DNA from: Akkermansia muciniphila
GTDB lineage: Bacteria > Verrucomicrobiota > Verrucomicrobiia > Verrucomicrobiales > Akkermansiaceae
Assembly (NCBI GenBank): GCA_004557455.1
Contig: SFDX01000015.1
Span: 18,375 to 82,374 of the forward strand
DNA length: 64,000 nt
Direction: 5' to 3'
Position numbers and translations under genes: made by a program. Numbering within the stretch: position 1 is the stretch's first letter; each line of letters opens with the position of its first letter. Of the stretch, positions 33,598 to 42,978 are shown one piece after another. Under the pieces are notes generated by a model that did no database searches, was not told the origin of the DNA, and was given only the letters and a program-made list of their open reading frames with translations.

Positions 33598-35772
33598 ATG
33601 AAACACCGAATGCGAATTCTGATAGCCCTTTTGTTGACCTGTCTGCTGCCCTCGACGGGGTTGGGAGCGGGGATGGATTTTTACCCGGCGTGGTCGAAGA
33701 TCAGCGTGGAGCAGAGCATGGCGGAGTTGGACCAAGCCATGCGTGAGGCCTCCGAGCAAGTGGAGGGCATCAAGCGCCTGCGGCCGGAGGAGATGAGCTG
33801 GGAGAATGTTTTTGCGGTGTTGGATGATGCCCTGATGACGCCGGCGGAGGTGCAGGTGATCGGCATCGGTCTGAAGGATTGCGTGATGCGTACGCCGGAG
33901 ATACAGCAGGCGCAGGACCGCTCCGCCACGGAGCTGAAGAATCTGGAAAACAAGATGCTGAGCGACCCCGAGCTGTGGCGTGCCGTGCAGACGGCTGCCG
34001 AGCAGGAGTGGGTCGGCAAGCTGTCGCCCGGGCAGCGTTATTTCATCACCTCTATCTTACACGAGTTCCGCCGCCACGGGGCGCATCTGCCGGCAGAGGT
34101 ACGCGAGGAGCTGCGGCAGGTGGATGCCGAGTTGACCGGCGTGAGCACCGAATACGACCGCCGCTATCGCGAGGCGCAGGCCGGTTGGAGTATGACGGTG
34201 ACCGATGCCGCCGAGCTGGAGGGTATGCCTGAGAACCTGCTGCAGACGGCGGAGGCAGCCGCTGCGGCGCGCGGACTCGGCACCCCGGAGAAGCCGCAAT
34301 ACCTCCTCAGCATCGGTGATATGACCGCCTCCGCCGCCATGGCCTTCTGCCGGAAGGAGTCAACCCGCCGCGCGGTGTACATGGGCATCAACTGCCCGGA
34401 TTTGAAGGGGCCGCAGGCGAATGCCGAGCTGCTGGACCGCCTGCTCTCCCTGCGCCTGAGGAAGGCTCAGTTGCTCGGATATAACAGTTATGCCGATTTT
34501 GTGACGGAGCAGCACATGACCCGCAATGGGCAGGGTGCCTTGGATTTCGTCGACGGGCTGATGAAGGGCGCGAAAGCCGACTTTGATGCGGAGCTGGCGG
34601 GTATGCAGAAGGTGGCGCGCATGTCCGGCCTGTACCCGGACGAGCCGGAACCGCTCATGCAGCCTTGGGATGTCCATTACTGTGTCTTGGCCTATGAGTC
34701 CATGCAATACGTGCCGAGCCATCATGCGTGGCAGTTGGATGACTACTTGGAGTTCAACAGCGTGCTGCGCGGACTCTTCGCCATCAGCCGCAAACTCTTT
34801 GATATTAACATCCGCGAGCTGCCCGTGTACTGCCCCGGCGGGCAGACCGAAGCCGCGCCGGAGGCTGTGGAGGTGTGGCTGCCCGGGGTACGTGTGTTCG
34901 AGATTTCGGACAACAAGACGGGGCAGCATCTCGGCTCTTTCTATTTAGATGACACGGCGCGCCCGAATAAGCACGCCGGTCCCATGACCGGCCCCCTGCG
35001 CTGCAGCCGCACCGGGGCGAACGGGGAGCCGCGCTTGCCGAATCTCTGCGTGATGAGCCTGGTGCGCCGTCCGGATGGCGATGGCGGGCCGGATATTCTG
35101 TCTCAGCAGGACCTGCGCTCTCTGTTCCATGAATTCGGGCATGTGCTGCAGATGCTCTTGGCGGACACCCCGACCCGCGCGCAGAGTGCGGTGATGGTGC
35201 CCACCGATTTCGCGGAATTGCCCAGCACCCTGATGGAGAAGATGGTGAACGAGAAAGCGGCCATTCGCCTATATGCACGGCATCGCAAGACCGGTAAGGT
35301 CATCCCCAAGCGCGTGGCAGAGCCACTCTTCCTGCCCGGTGGGGACTCCACTGCTGCAACGGAATTGCAGGGTACCCTGAATATCTGTAAGCTGGATTTA
35401 GAGGCCAACCTGCACTACGCCGAACGTTTCCGAGGCAAGGATTTGGATGAAGTGAGCCGGCAGATTCTGGCGGGGTATGACTTCCCGGTGCGGAGCACAC
35501 CGCTGAGCGTGATGCGCATTTGCCTGCACCTGGCGAACGATGTCTATGGCTCGGCCTACTACTCCTACCTGTGGAGCGAGATGCTGGCCTTGGAGGCCTT
35601 GGAGCGCATCCGCCGCGAGGGGCTGAACGCCAAGACCGGTGCGGCCCTGCGGCGTGAGATTCTGGCCCCCTTCGGCTCGCGGCCTGCCGGGGAGTCCGTG
35701 CGTGCCTTCCTGGGGCATGACCCGGATCCCGGGGTGATCATCCGCTCCATGCAGTCAAAGCGCCGCCGTTGA
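33598..35772 (+). CDS. Exported M3-family (thimet oligopeptidase-like) metallopeptidase
   Basis: A 724-residue zinc peptidase. The signal peptide covers about 1-24 (MKHRMRILIALLLTCLLPSTGLGA). The catalytic HEFGH is at 511-515 (SLFHEFGHVLQML), with the third-ligand Glu expected in the ELPSTLMEKM helix about 25 residues later, as in M3 enzymes (oligopeptidase A, Dcp). The large N-terminal helical half and C-terminal AYYSYLWSEMLALEALERI are typical. It should trim short peptides in the periplasm. Bacterial M3 peptidases are mostly cytosolic, so the signal peptide is worth noting; Dcp is a periplasmic relative. Confidence 0.88.
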   Translation: MKHRMRILIALLLTCLLPSTGLGAGMDFYPAWSKISVEQSMAELDQAMREASEQVEGIKRLRPEEMSWENVFAVLDDALMTPAEVQVIGIGLKDCVMRTPEIQQAQDRSATELKNLENKMLSDPELWRAVQTAAEQEWVGKLSPGQRYFITSILHEFRRHGAHLPAEVREELRQVDAELTGVSTEYDRRYREAQAGWSMTVTDAAELEGMPENLLQTAEAAAAARGLGTPEKPQYLLSIGDMTASAAMAFCRKESTRRAVYMGINCPDLKGPQANAELLDRLLSLRLRKAQLLGYNSYADFVTEQHMTRNGQGALDFVDGLMKGAKADFDAELAGMQKVARMSGLYPDEPEPLMQPWDVHYCVLAYESMQYVPSHHAWQLDDYLEFNSVLRGLFAISRKLFDINIRELPVYCPGGQTEAAPEAVEVWLPGVRVFEISDNKTGQHLGSFYLDDTARPNKHAGPMTGPLRCSRTGANGEPRLPNLCVMSLVRRPDGDGGPDILSQQDLRSLFHEFGHVLQMLLADTPTRAQSAVMVPTDFAELPSTLMEKMVNEKAAIRLYARHRKTGKVIPKRVAEPLFLPGGDSTAATELQGTLNICKLDLEANLHYAERFRGKDLDEVSRQILAGYDFPVRSTPLSVMRICLHLANDVYGSAYYSYLWSEMLALEALERIRREGLNAKTGAALRREILAPFGSRPAGESVRAFLGHDPDPGVIIRSMQSKRRR

Positions 35773-35780
35773 GGGACGGC

Positions 35781-36488
35781 TTACAGCTCGGCGGCGGGCA
35801 GTTGGCGCAGGGCTTGGCGGCACAGCGGGGCAGACCACTGGCCGGGCGCGGCGGGTGTGGTGCCCAGGTAGCCGTAGATCAGGCAGCTGCCGAGCTGGCA
35901 GTACATCAGGCGACTGGTGGGACCCAGCGGGCCCATGCCCATGACCGCCACGGGACCGCCGGCGCGCCGCAGCAGCTCCACCCCCGCCATGATGTCCTCC
36001 GGGCGGTTCAGGCGGAAAGCGAACTTGACCACCTGCGCCCCGGCAGCGCGGGCGGCTTCCTCCGCGCGCAGCATGTCATCCACCGACGGCGTGGCGCGGA
36101 AGTCGTGCATCGAGGCAATCAGAGGGATTCCTGCCTCTGCCGCTGCCTGCACCAGCTCCCCCGCCCCGGGCAACTGCGCAGCCTCCCAATCCACCGCTGC
36201 CGCCACAGGCAGCAGGTGCAGGGCCATGGCCAAGCGCGTGGGCTCCGGAATACCCCGGCTGCCGCCCTCGCTCGCGTGCCGAATTGTCAGCAGCAGCGGG
36301 CGCGTGCATCGGTCTGCCTTCAGGTGCTCCGCGCCGAGGATGGGCGGCATGGAATCCACCCGCAGCTCCACGATGTCGCACGCCGGCTTACACCCGGGAG
36401 CCGTAACGCTCAGCCAGGTTTTAAGGTCCGAAACAGTACCGACAACAAGCGGCGTGCGAAGCGAAGCGAAAGAAAGCGGAGTGGTCAT
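35781..36488 (-). CDS. aroD: Type I 3-dehydroquinate dehydratase
   Basis: A 235-residue shikimate-pathway enzyme (dehydroquinate to dehydroshikimate). ELRVD (41-45), the IASMHDF block with the general-base His (H128), and VKFAF with the Schiff-base Lys (K155) are intact; the C-terminal GPLGPTSRLMYCQLGS completes the type I signature. ATG 36488 lies 9 nt after the -10 box, so upstream in-frame Met codons are excluded and the mRNA should be leaderless. Monocistronic, convergent with the peptidase gene. Confidence 0.92.
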   Translation of the reverse strand: MTTPLSFASLRTPLVVGTVSDLKTWLSVTAPGCKPACDIVELRVDSMPPILGAEHLKADRCTRPLLLTIRHASEGGSRGIPEPTRLAMALHLLPVAAAVDWEAAQLPGAGELVQAAAEAGIPLIASMHDFRATPSVDDMLRAEEAARAAGAQVVKFAFRLNRPEDIMAGVELLRRAGGPVAVMGMGPLGPTSRLMYCQLGSCLIYGYLGTTPAAPGQWSAPLCRQALRQLPAAEL

Positions 36489-36497
36489 GGTGCCCCC

Positions 36498-36526
36498 TTT
36501 ATACCACAGCCTCCCCCCCGCTGCAA
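36498..36526 (-). promoter_or_regulatory. Leaderless promoter of aroD
   Basis: TTGCAG, 17 bp, TATAAA on the minus strand; the -10 ends 9 nt before the ATG. Confidence 0.6.
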
Positions 36527-36612
36527 GGCAAAAATGCAGCGAGTTCGGAAATCTGAGCCCCGCAGAGGAGAGAGATTTCATGCCGCTGTGGCCGTGGAAA
36601 CCGGGAGTTGCT

Positions 36613-36804
36613 GACCGCGGAATGAAAGGAATTTCCGGAGAGCCGGTGATATGCCGAGCTGGACACAGACTGCATGCCGGCGGGGTAGCAGCTCCCTTGA
36701 TTGTTTGATAAAATATAAAGTTGCCTACTGTGAACAGGCTCCGACGTCTTGCCTAAGAGCAGCATGATATACAGGTTTCCGAAAATTCCCTTTATTCCGC
36801 GGTC
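36613..36804. repeat. 192-bp inverted-repeat element, copy 1
   Basis: It begins GACCGCGGAATGAAAGGAAT and ends with the near-exact reverse complement; the arms pair over about 27 bp. It has the same length as the copy at 50760-50951. The interior shares CATGCCGGCGGGGTAG, TTTGATAAAAT and CGACGTCTTGCC with the other copies. There is no coding frame, which fits a MITE-type element. No target duplication is evident. Confidence 0.75.
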
Positions 36805-36869
36805 AAAATTATTCTCGCATTCTACCAAATCAGCGGTCAGTAATCTCACCTTCCCTCTCTGTAGCCGGA

Positions 36870-36906
36870 GAAGGCGCTGCAAGGTCGGACAACCTGCAGC
36901 GCCTTC
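36870..36906 (-). terminator. Hairpin after the SNF2 gene
   Basis: A perfect 12-bp stem, GAAGGCGCTGCA with its complement, and a 13-base loop, 23 bp after the helicase stop. The T tract is weak. Between this and the repeat element (36805-36869) nothing was recognised. Confidence 0.55.
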
Positions 36907-36928
36907 GGGTAAGGGAGGTGGGGTGGGC

Positions 36929-39900
36929 TTATGACTCCGGGAGGAGGTCCTCGTCCTCGTTGTCCTCGCCGCCGTGGGCCAAGATGAACTGAAGGTCGCT
37001 GAGGTCGAGGCTGGAAGCGAAGCCCTCATCACCGAGCACGTTGGTAACGAGCTGGTTCTTCTGCTCCTGCAGCACGCGGATCTTCTCCTCGACTGAATCG
37101 CGGGTAAGGAGTCGGTACGCGATCACCTTGTTCTTCTGGCCGATACGGTGGGTACGGTCGATAGCCTGGGCCTCCACGGCGGGGTTCCACCACGGATCGT
37201 AGAGGATGACGTAGGAAGCGGAGGTAAGGTTAATACCGGCACCACCGGCCTTGAGCGAAAGGAGGAAGACGCTGGGCTCCTTGGTGGTCTGGAAGCTCTC
37301 GATTTCCGCCTTGCGGTCCTTGGTCTGGCCGGTCAGGTAATTGAAGGGCCGATTCTCCAGCTCCAAGCGCGCCTTGATAATCTCCAGCATCGCGACGAAC
37401 TGGGAGAACACGAGCACCTTGTGCCCCTCCTCACGCAGCTGATCCAGCAGGTAGAAGAGCGCGTTGAGCTTGGCGCTGTCCTCCTTGGCGTACTTGGCAT
37501 CCACCAAGCCCGGGTGGCAGCAGATCTGGCGCAGGCGCATGAGCCCCTGCAGAATGGCAAAGGAGTTCTTCTTGACGGATTCGTCGGAATCCCAGCCGAG
37601 CAGCGCCTTCTGAATGCGGCGCAACTCCGCCTTGTAGAGCTGGCGCTGAATGCCCTCCATCTTGGCATACACCTCCTCCTCCGTGCAGGGCGGCAGGTCG
37701 TGCGCCACCTGTTGCTTGGTACGGCGGAGCAGGAAGGGCTTGAGACGCGCCGCGAGGCGATTCTGGCTCTGCGAATCCTTCCGCTTGTCGAAGCGCTTCT
37801 TGAAGTACGCCCGGCTGCCGAGCACGCCCGGCATAGCGAAAGCCATCAGCGACCACATATCCATGAGCCCGTTTTCGATAGGCGTACCGGAGAGCACGAG
37901 GCGGTTGTATGCCGTAATCTCCCGCGCAGCCTTAGCCGCCTTGGAGTCCGGGTTCTTGATCTGCTGGCCCTCATCCAGAATGACCGTGAGCCACTTGATG
38001 GCATTGATCTGCTCCCCGCAGACGCGGAGCTGGGCGTAGTTGATGACCACCATATCACAGGAGGTCAGGATGTTTTCCACCCGCGCCTGCTCCTTGTTGC
38101 GGATAACCATTACGCGGATTCCCGGCGCGAACTTCTCCGTCTCCCCGGCCCACACATCGAGCACGGACTTGGGGCAAACGATGAGCACCGGCGGGATGGT
38201 AACCGGCTCCCCGCCGTCTATCTGATTGCGGCGCACATAGTCCTCCCGCAGCCAGAGCATGTAGGTGATGGACTGAATGGTCTTACCCAAGCCCATATCA
38301 TCCGCCAGAATACCGCCGAAGCCGTTGACCGCCAGATAGGCCAAGAAGTGGAAGCCCTCCACCTGATAGGGGCGAAGCGTGGCCTGCAGGGTCGTGGGTA
38401 CATCCGGGTGCACATCGATACGGATCTCCGAGGTACGCTCCTTAATCTTCTGCCAAGCCTTCGGGTCGAACACCTCCGCCGCCCGCGGGTCCGCCAGCTG
38501 CAGCGCGTGCATGCGGTGCGTCTCACCGGAAAGGTCGAAGGGATCCAAGCCCAGCTTGGTGACGGCATCGCGCTGGGCATCATCCAGCTTGATTTCCAAG
38601 CGCATCCAGCGGCCGTCATCCATGCGCACATAACCGCCGCGCGCAGAAACAAGGGAGCGGATCTGCTCCTTCGTGAGGGTGACGCCCTCCACGTCGATGA
38701 CCACGCGCAGGTCGAACCAGTCGATTTCCTGATTGACAACCTCGAAGCGGATAGCCGCAGCCACGGGGTCCGCCAGCAGGGACTTAAGGTTGTGGTCCAT
38801 CTCCACTTTGATGGACTCCGGGATGTTCTTGGCCCACTCCGCGAACTTCTCCGGGAACTGCTTGGTGATGCGGCTCTTGAATGCAGCGAGCTGCGCATCG
38901 TAGGTAAAGTTCATCTCGCTGAGCAAGTCCGGAATGGGGTAGAGGTAATCACGGATAAAGCGCAGCAGCGTGTTATCCTTCATCGGCGCCTGCTCCACCA
39001 GCTCCCAGTCATCCTTGCCCAAGTGCTCCTTGCGGCGGCCGGGGTCATCCTGAGCGGTAACATCCAGCAGCACATGCTCGGTATCCGCACTCGTCAGGCC
39101 GCGCACGATCTTCATGTTGAAGGTGGGCTTCATCTCGATGTCCACCACGCGCTCCTCCATGCTGGGGGGCAGGGTGGCGCCGATCTTGCGCAGGAACTCC
39201 ACGCCCTCCAAGCTGTCGATTACGCACTTGGGGATGGAGTAACGCGGTTCCACCTCCGTGGTCTCCAACCAGCAGGGCGGGCCCGGGAAGACCGTTTCAT
39301 CGGACTGGTAGAGCTCTACCAACCCCGGTAGCTGGCGCACGGAGTGGGTAACATGCGTGCCGTCCGCCGTGATGAGCTGCAGGCCGTAGCAATCCGGCAC
39401 AATGGGATCATCGATGCAGATCCAGCGCAGCGGCGCCGTCACTACCTTGAAGTAGCATTCATCCAAGTTCACCAGGTAGCCCTTGAGCGCCGGCTGCTGG
39501 AAGAGGCGGTTCATCACACGGCAGGCCGCCTCCCGGTCCAAATCCAGCACCACGGTCTGCTCCCGCTCGGCGAAGTCGCGCAGCACGTTGACCAAGATGT
39601 CCGTCTGCGGGTCCGTCACCAGGGCGCCGTAAAGGAACTCGCTGAGGATGGCATCCAACTGAGCACGCTCGCGGATGGCGATCCAGTCCTCCTTGAGGTT
39701 GAAGCGGTACTCAAAGTGCGCTTCGTTGATGGTCGAGACCAAGCGCATGTACATGGGGTGGCGCGGCGGCTGGGGCGGGCGCTCGTTCACGCCCTGAATA
39801 CGCGCGTACCAGGTATCCACCTCCTTCTCCCGCTCCCACTGCGCGATGCGGCTCTGCACCTTCGAGAGGTCCGTCACGCATTCCATGAAATCCGGGTAGG

Positions 39901-40477
39901 TAATGCGCTTCTTGTGGAAGGCATAGGCGATGTAGTTCCAGAACTCCAGAATGTTGCGCGGCGGCGTGGGCCAGAGGTCCAGGGCATCGTACCCCGTGAT
40001 CTCCCAGCGAGCGTTCAGGCGCACCAGGTCGTGGTCGTGTATCTCCTGCTCGATGGCAAAGCGGCGGTAGCGTTTCTCCAGCTTGGTGACGAATTCTGCC
40101 TCCTTGTCATCCAGTTCCCGGCCCAGCTTCTCTTCCAGGATGTCAGTGAGGGGTGTTTCATCCAGCTCGTTGGGACTCTCCGGCATGTTGGCGCCGCGGT
40201 ACAGGCGCTCCACCATGGTGGCTACCATGCAGGCCCCGGCAATCTCCTCGGACTCCGCGCTGCAGGAGCCGTACCAGCGGTTGCCCTGCAGGCGCAGGCT
40301 CGTTCGGAAAACGCCTTGCTTGGTTTCCACCCGCCCCTGGATGAAGAGGTGATTGCCGAAAATCTGCGTGACGGCGCCGTCCTTCTGCAACTTCTCGCCG
40401 AGGTTGCGCACGTCCTCGGAGTAGGCGTTCAGAAAGTTTAATGTAGCTCGGTCAGGATTGAGAGAAGCACTTAACAT
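36929..40477 (-). CDS. SNF2-family helicase/ATPase
   Basis: A 1182-residue protein. The C-terminal 480 residues are a complete SNF2 motor: LRPYQVEGFHFLAYLAVNGFGGILADDMGLGKTIQSI (Walker A), VLIVCPKSVL, VILDEGQQIKNP (DEGQ instead of DEAH), LVLSGTPIENGLMDMWSLM, then KVLVFSQFVAMLEII, LLSLKAGGAGINLT and AIDRTHRIGQ. The N-terminal 700 residues have no recognised domain here; bacterial relatives carry SWIM or SNF2-associated domains. It remodels or translocates on DNA or protein-DNA complexes. The start MLSASLNPD was chosen because the promoter (40560-40588) excludes the longer frame. Monocistronic. Confidence 0.9.
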   Translation of the reverse strand: MLSASLNPDRATLNFLNAYSEDVRNLGEKLQKDGAVTQIFGNHLFIQGRVETKQGVFRTSLRLQGNRWYGSCSAESEEIAGACMVATMVERLYRGANMPESPNELDETPLTDILEEKLGRELDDKEAEFVTKLEKRYRRFAIEQEIHDHDLVRLNARWEITGYDALDLWPTPPRNILEFWNYIAYAFHKKRITYPDFMECVTDLSKVQSRIAQWEREKEVDTWYARIQGVNERPPQPPRHPMYMRLVSTINEAHFEYRFNLKEDWIAIRERAQLDAILSEFLYGALVTDPQTDILVNVLRDFAEREQTVVLDLDREAACRVMNRLFQQPALKGYLVNLDECYFKVVTAPLRWICIDDPIVPDCYGLQLITADGTHVTHSVRQLPGLVELYQSDETVFPGPPCWLETTEVEPRYSIPKCVIDSLEGVEFLRKIGATLPPSMEERVVDIEMKPTFNMKIVRGLTSADTEHVLLDVTAQDDPGRRKEHLGKDDWELVEQAPMKDNTLLRFIRDYLYPIPDLLSEMNFTYDAQLAAFKSRITKQFPEKFAEWAKNIPESIKVEMDHNLKSLLADPVAAAIRFEVVNQEIDWFDLRVVIDVEGVTLTKEQIRSLVSARGGYVRMDDGRWMRLEIKLDDAQRDAVTKLGLDPFDLSGETHRMHALQLADPRAAEVFDPKAWQKIKERTSEIRIDVHPDVPTTLQATLRPYQVEGFHFLAYLAVNGFGGILADDMGLGKTIQSITYMLWLREDYVRRNQIDGGEPVTIPPVLIVCPKSVLDVWAGETEKFAPGIRVMVIRNKEQARVENILTSCDMVVINYAQLRVCGEQINAIKWLTVILDEGQQIKNPDSKAAKAAREITAYNRLVLSGTPIENGLMDMWSLMAFAMPGVLGSRAYFKKRFDKRKDSQSQNRLAARLKPFLLRRTKQQVAHDLPPCTEEEVYAKMEGIQRQLYKAELRRIQKALLGWDSDESVKKNSFAILQGLMRLRQICCHPGLVDAKYAKEDSAKLNALFYLLDQLREEGHKVLVFSQFVAMLEIIKARLELENRPFNYLTGQTKDRKAEIESFQTTKEPSVFLLSLKAGGAGINLTSASYVILYDPWWNPAVEAQAIDRTHRIGQKNKVIAYRLLTRDSVEEKIRVLQEQKNQLVTNVLGDEGFASSLDLSDLQFILAHGGEDNEDEDLLPES

Positions 40478-40559
40478 GTTTGCACTGGACTTGGGAAATG
40501 GCGCGCCGCCCGCCGGAAAAAGGAGCCCCCGGCGTACAACGGCGTGCAGCACGTGTACT

Positions 40560-40588
40560 TTTATAGCACACTTTCCCCGATGATGCAA
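40560..40588 (-). promoter_or_regulatory. Promoter of the SNF2 gene
   Basis: TTGCAT, 17 bp, TATAAA on the minus strand. The leader is about 75 nt. Upstream of it is a perfect TTTTGCA-N5-TGCAAAA palindrome (about 40605-40623), of unknown meaning. Confidence 0.6.
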
Positions 40589-40686
40589 GATGTGAGCGAG
40601 CGATTTTTGCATTTTTTTGCAAAATCGGGGCGCGTCGCCGGAGCCCGGGACGCCGTAAAAGGTAGGGGAGCTGACAGAAAAGGGGC

Positions 40687-40715
40687 TTGCAGAGCGGGGC
40701 GGCCGGGCCTATGAT
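40687..40715 (+). promoter_or_regulatory. Leaderless promoter of the L,D-transpeptidase gene
   Basis: TTGCAG, 17 bp, TATGAT. The -10 ends 6 nt before a run of three ATG codons (40722, 40725, 40728). Confidence 0.65.
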
Positions 40716-40721
40716 GGGGGC

Positions 40722-41468
40722 ATGATGATGCGTTTACTCTGCGTGCTCACGGGGCTGTGGCTGTCCGCCGCGGCTTGGGCGCGCTTGCCGGAGGGCTGCA
40801 CCCAGGCGGTGGTGGGGATGACGGAGGGCTGGAACAGCCCGCACGCCAAGGTTTACCTGGTGGAGAAGGACCGCTCCGGCAAATGGCAGCGCGTGCTCGG
40901 GCCTGTCTCCGCCCGCCTGGGGCGCAACGGCGCGGTCTGGGGGCTGGGGCTGCACACCAACCCGGCCGGGGCCGTTACTAAAAAGGAGGGCGACGGACGT
41001 ACGCCGGCGGGTATCTTCCGCATCGGCGGGCTGTGGACGACGACCGGCACCCCGGTGAAGCACCACCGCCGCCTTCCGGAGGTGCGGGTGGATGCGCGGG
41101 ACCTCTGGGTGTCCGACCCCAAGACGCCGCATCTGTATAACCGCTATGTACGGCTGGACCACCCGGCGGCTTCGGCTTGGGAGCTGCGCGAGCAGATGAA
41201 GCAGAATGACTACGCGCACAGCATCAAGCTGCAAATCTGCCACAACTCGCCGGATACCCCGGGGCGGCCGGTGCCGGGGGCGGGTTCGTCTATTTTCTTC
41301 CACATCTGGCGGGACGGCGGCAAATATCCCACGGCGGGCTGCACGGCGATGGGGGAGCAGAATCTGCGGGCCATCATCGCTCGGCTGAATCCGGATCGCA
41401 AGCCGGTTTACATCATGCTGCCGCGGGAGGCCTATGCGCGTTACCGCACGGAGTGGCGGCTGCCTTGA
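40722..41468 (+). CDS. Exported L,D-transpeptidase (YkuD fold)
   Basis: A 248-residue periplasmic enzyme with a signal peptide (1-20) and a YkuD catalytic domain: SIFFHIWRDGGKYPTAGCTAMG, with the catalytic His 194 and Cys 207 in the expected HxxxxxxxxxxxxGC spacing. It would cross-link peptidoglycan stems or attach proteins to them. The N-terminal part with KVYLVEK and GDGRTPAGIFRIGG is typical for the YafK-like subgroup. Three consecutive ATG codons open the gene just after the -10 box. The radical SAM gene follows after 5 bp and is probably co-transcribed. Confidence 0.85.
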   Translation: MMMRLLCVLTGLWLSAAAWARLPEGCTQAVVGMTEGWNSPHAKVYLVEKDRSGKWQRVLGPVSARLGRNGAVWGLGLHTNPAGAVTKKEGDGRTPAGIFRIGGLWTTTGTPVKHHRRLPEVRVDARDLWVSDPKTPHLYNRYVRLDHPAASAWELREQMKQNDYAHSIKLQICHNSPDTPGRPVPGAGSSIFFHIWRDGGKYPTAGCTAMGEQNLRAIIARLNPDRKPVYIMLPREAYARYRTEWRLP

Positions 41469-41473
41469 CTGTT

Positions 41474-42619
41474 ATGAGCGATTCCTCCACCGAAACGGTT
41501 GAATGGCCGGAGTACGTGCCGCCCGCCCTGCGCCGCGGCGCTACCCCGCAGGAGTGGGCCGACCCGCGCTGGCAGCTGCGCCACTGTTTCTGCACGGCGC
41601 AACAGCTGGAGCAGGTGCTGCGGCTGACGGATGAGGAGCGCGAGGCGCTGTCCGCGGCGGGGGGGCGACTCTCGGTGCGCGTCACGCCGCATTTCCTCAG
41701 CCTCATGCAGCCGGAGGATCCCCTCGACCCGCTGCGCCTGCAGGTAATCCCGCGCCGCGGGGAGTTGCATGCCTACCCGGAGGAGATGCCGGACCCCTGC
41801 GGGGAGGACGCGGATATGAAGGCGCCGGGGCTGGTGCACCGTTACCCGGACCGCGTGTTACTGCTGGTCACGGATCGCTGCTCGAGCTACTGCCGCTACT
41901 GCACGCGCTCGCGCCTGGTTTCCGGCGGCCGCACGCGGCTCTTCGATGAGGAGGCCTGCCTGGACTACCTGCGCCGCCATACGGAGGTGCGGGATGTGCT
42001 CGTCTCCGGCGGGGACCCGCTGCTGCTGCCGGATGCGCGGCTGGAGGCGCTGCTGGCGCGCCTGCGGGCTATTCCGCACATCGAGCTGCTGCGGGTGGGT
42101 ACGCGGGTGCCCATCATGCTGCCCATGCGCATCACGCCCGCGCTGGGTGCCATGCTGCGCCGCTACGCCCCGCTGTTTATCTCGGTGCACTGCAACCACC
42201 CCCGGGAGCTTTGCCCGCAGACGCAGCAGGCCCTGGAGCTGCTGGCCGACCACGGGCTGCCCCTCGGCTGCCAAAGCGTGCTGCTGCGCGGGGTGAACGA
42301 TGACCCGCAGACCATGCTGCGCCTCTGCCACCGCCTCCTGCAATGCCGCGTGCGCCCCTACTACCTCTACCAATGCGACCCCGTGCCCGGTACCCGCCAC
42401 TTCCGCACGGATATCCGCTGCGGCCTGGACATCATCCGCCACCTCCGCGGCTTTACCTCCGGCTACGCCATCCCTCAATACGTCGTCGATGCCCCCGGCG
42501 GCGGCGGTAAGGTGCCCCTCAACCCGGACTATATCCTGGACCACACCCCCACCCACATCACCCTCCGCAACTACGCCGGCCACACCTACTCCTACCCCCT
42601 CCCCTCCCCGGAGCCCTGA
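41474..42619 (+). CDS. kamA: KamA-family radical SAM aminomutase
   Basis: A 381-residue protein of the lysine 2,3-aminomutase family. The radical SAM cluster CSSYCRYC is at 136-143 (Cys 136, 140 and 143); DVLVSGGDPLLL, LRVGTRVPIMLPMRI and a PLP-binding-type region with PLGCQSVLLRGVND follow. It could be a true lysine 2,3-aminomutase or the EF-P modifying EpmB type; the length (381) lies between EpmB (about 340) and long LAM (about 415). No lysine fermentation genes and no epmA or efp are nearby. ATG 41474 follows the L,D-transpeptidase stop by 5 bp. Confidence 0.85.
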   Translation: MSDSSTETVEWPEYVPPALRRGATPQEWADPRWQLRHCFCTAQQLEQVLRLTDEEREALSAAGGRLSVRVTPHFLSLMQPEDPLDPLRLQVIPRRGELHAYPEEMPDPCGEDADMKAPGLVHRYPDRVLLLVTDRCSSYCRYCTRSRLVSGGRTRLFDEEACLDYLRRHTEVRDVLVSGGDPLLLPDARLEALLARLRAIPHIELLRVGTRVPIMLPMRITPALGAMLRRYAPLFISVHCNHPRELCPQTQQALELLADHGLPLGCQSVLLRGVNDDPQTMLRLCHRLLQCRVRPYYLYQCDPVPGTRHFRTDIRCGLDIIRHLRGFTSGYAIPQYVVDAPGGGGKVPLNPDYILDHTPTHITLRNYAGHTYSYPLPSPEP

Positions 42620-42660
42620 GCCAACCTCCGCCGCCCCACCCTCCGCAGGCCGATTTTGCC

Positions 42661-42681
42661 TACTGCATTTTGAATGCTGGG
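42661..42681 (-). promoter_or_regulatory. Palindromic promoter site D1
   Basis: TACTGCATT-TTG-AATGCTGGG, with TTGACC and TAGGCA 17 bp apart on the minus strand. It would transcribe left, antisense to the kamA 3' end, where no gene is served. Confidence 0.5.
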
Positions 42682-42817
42682 TCAAGCATAAAAGTTGGAA
42701 AATCCGCAGTTTTCCTTCATTTTCTCGCACTTTTGCCCGACCTCTTCTCCGCCGGTCTCTACGCCCTCTTTGTCGCAAATTCAGCGTAAGTCGTTGAGCA
42801 TCAACACTCTGCATGCC

Positions 42818-42838
42818 CTCTGCATTCAAAATGCTGTA
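42818..42838 (+). promoter_or_regulatory. Palindromic promoter site D2
   Basis: CTCTGCATT-CAA-AATGCTGTA, with a -10 TAGGCT (42837-42842) facing the adhesin gene. A TTGAGCATCAA motif lies 14-24 bp upstream (42794-42804), as also seen before B2 and C2. Confidence 0.6.
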
Positions 42839-42978
42839 GGCTATCACCAGTGGGAGGGAGCACGTGCCCGGACGCGGACACCTCTGCATCCTCCCATAGG
42901 GAGGCGCATCCATCGGCTCGATTCGTACCCGAGCCCGGAAGCCGCGCCCCCCGAACCTTTAACCCAATCATTTCAATC

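Noticed and set aside
37148..39331. 727-codon frame on the plus strand
   Set aside because: Antisense shadow of the SNF2 helicase; no motif and leucine/arginine-biased composition.
40605..40623. TTTTGCA-N5-TGCAAAA palindrome upstream of the SNF2 promoter
   Set aside because: Perfect but in A/T-tract sequence and found only once; not enough to call an operator.
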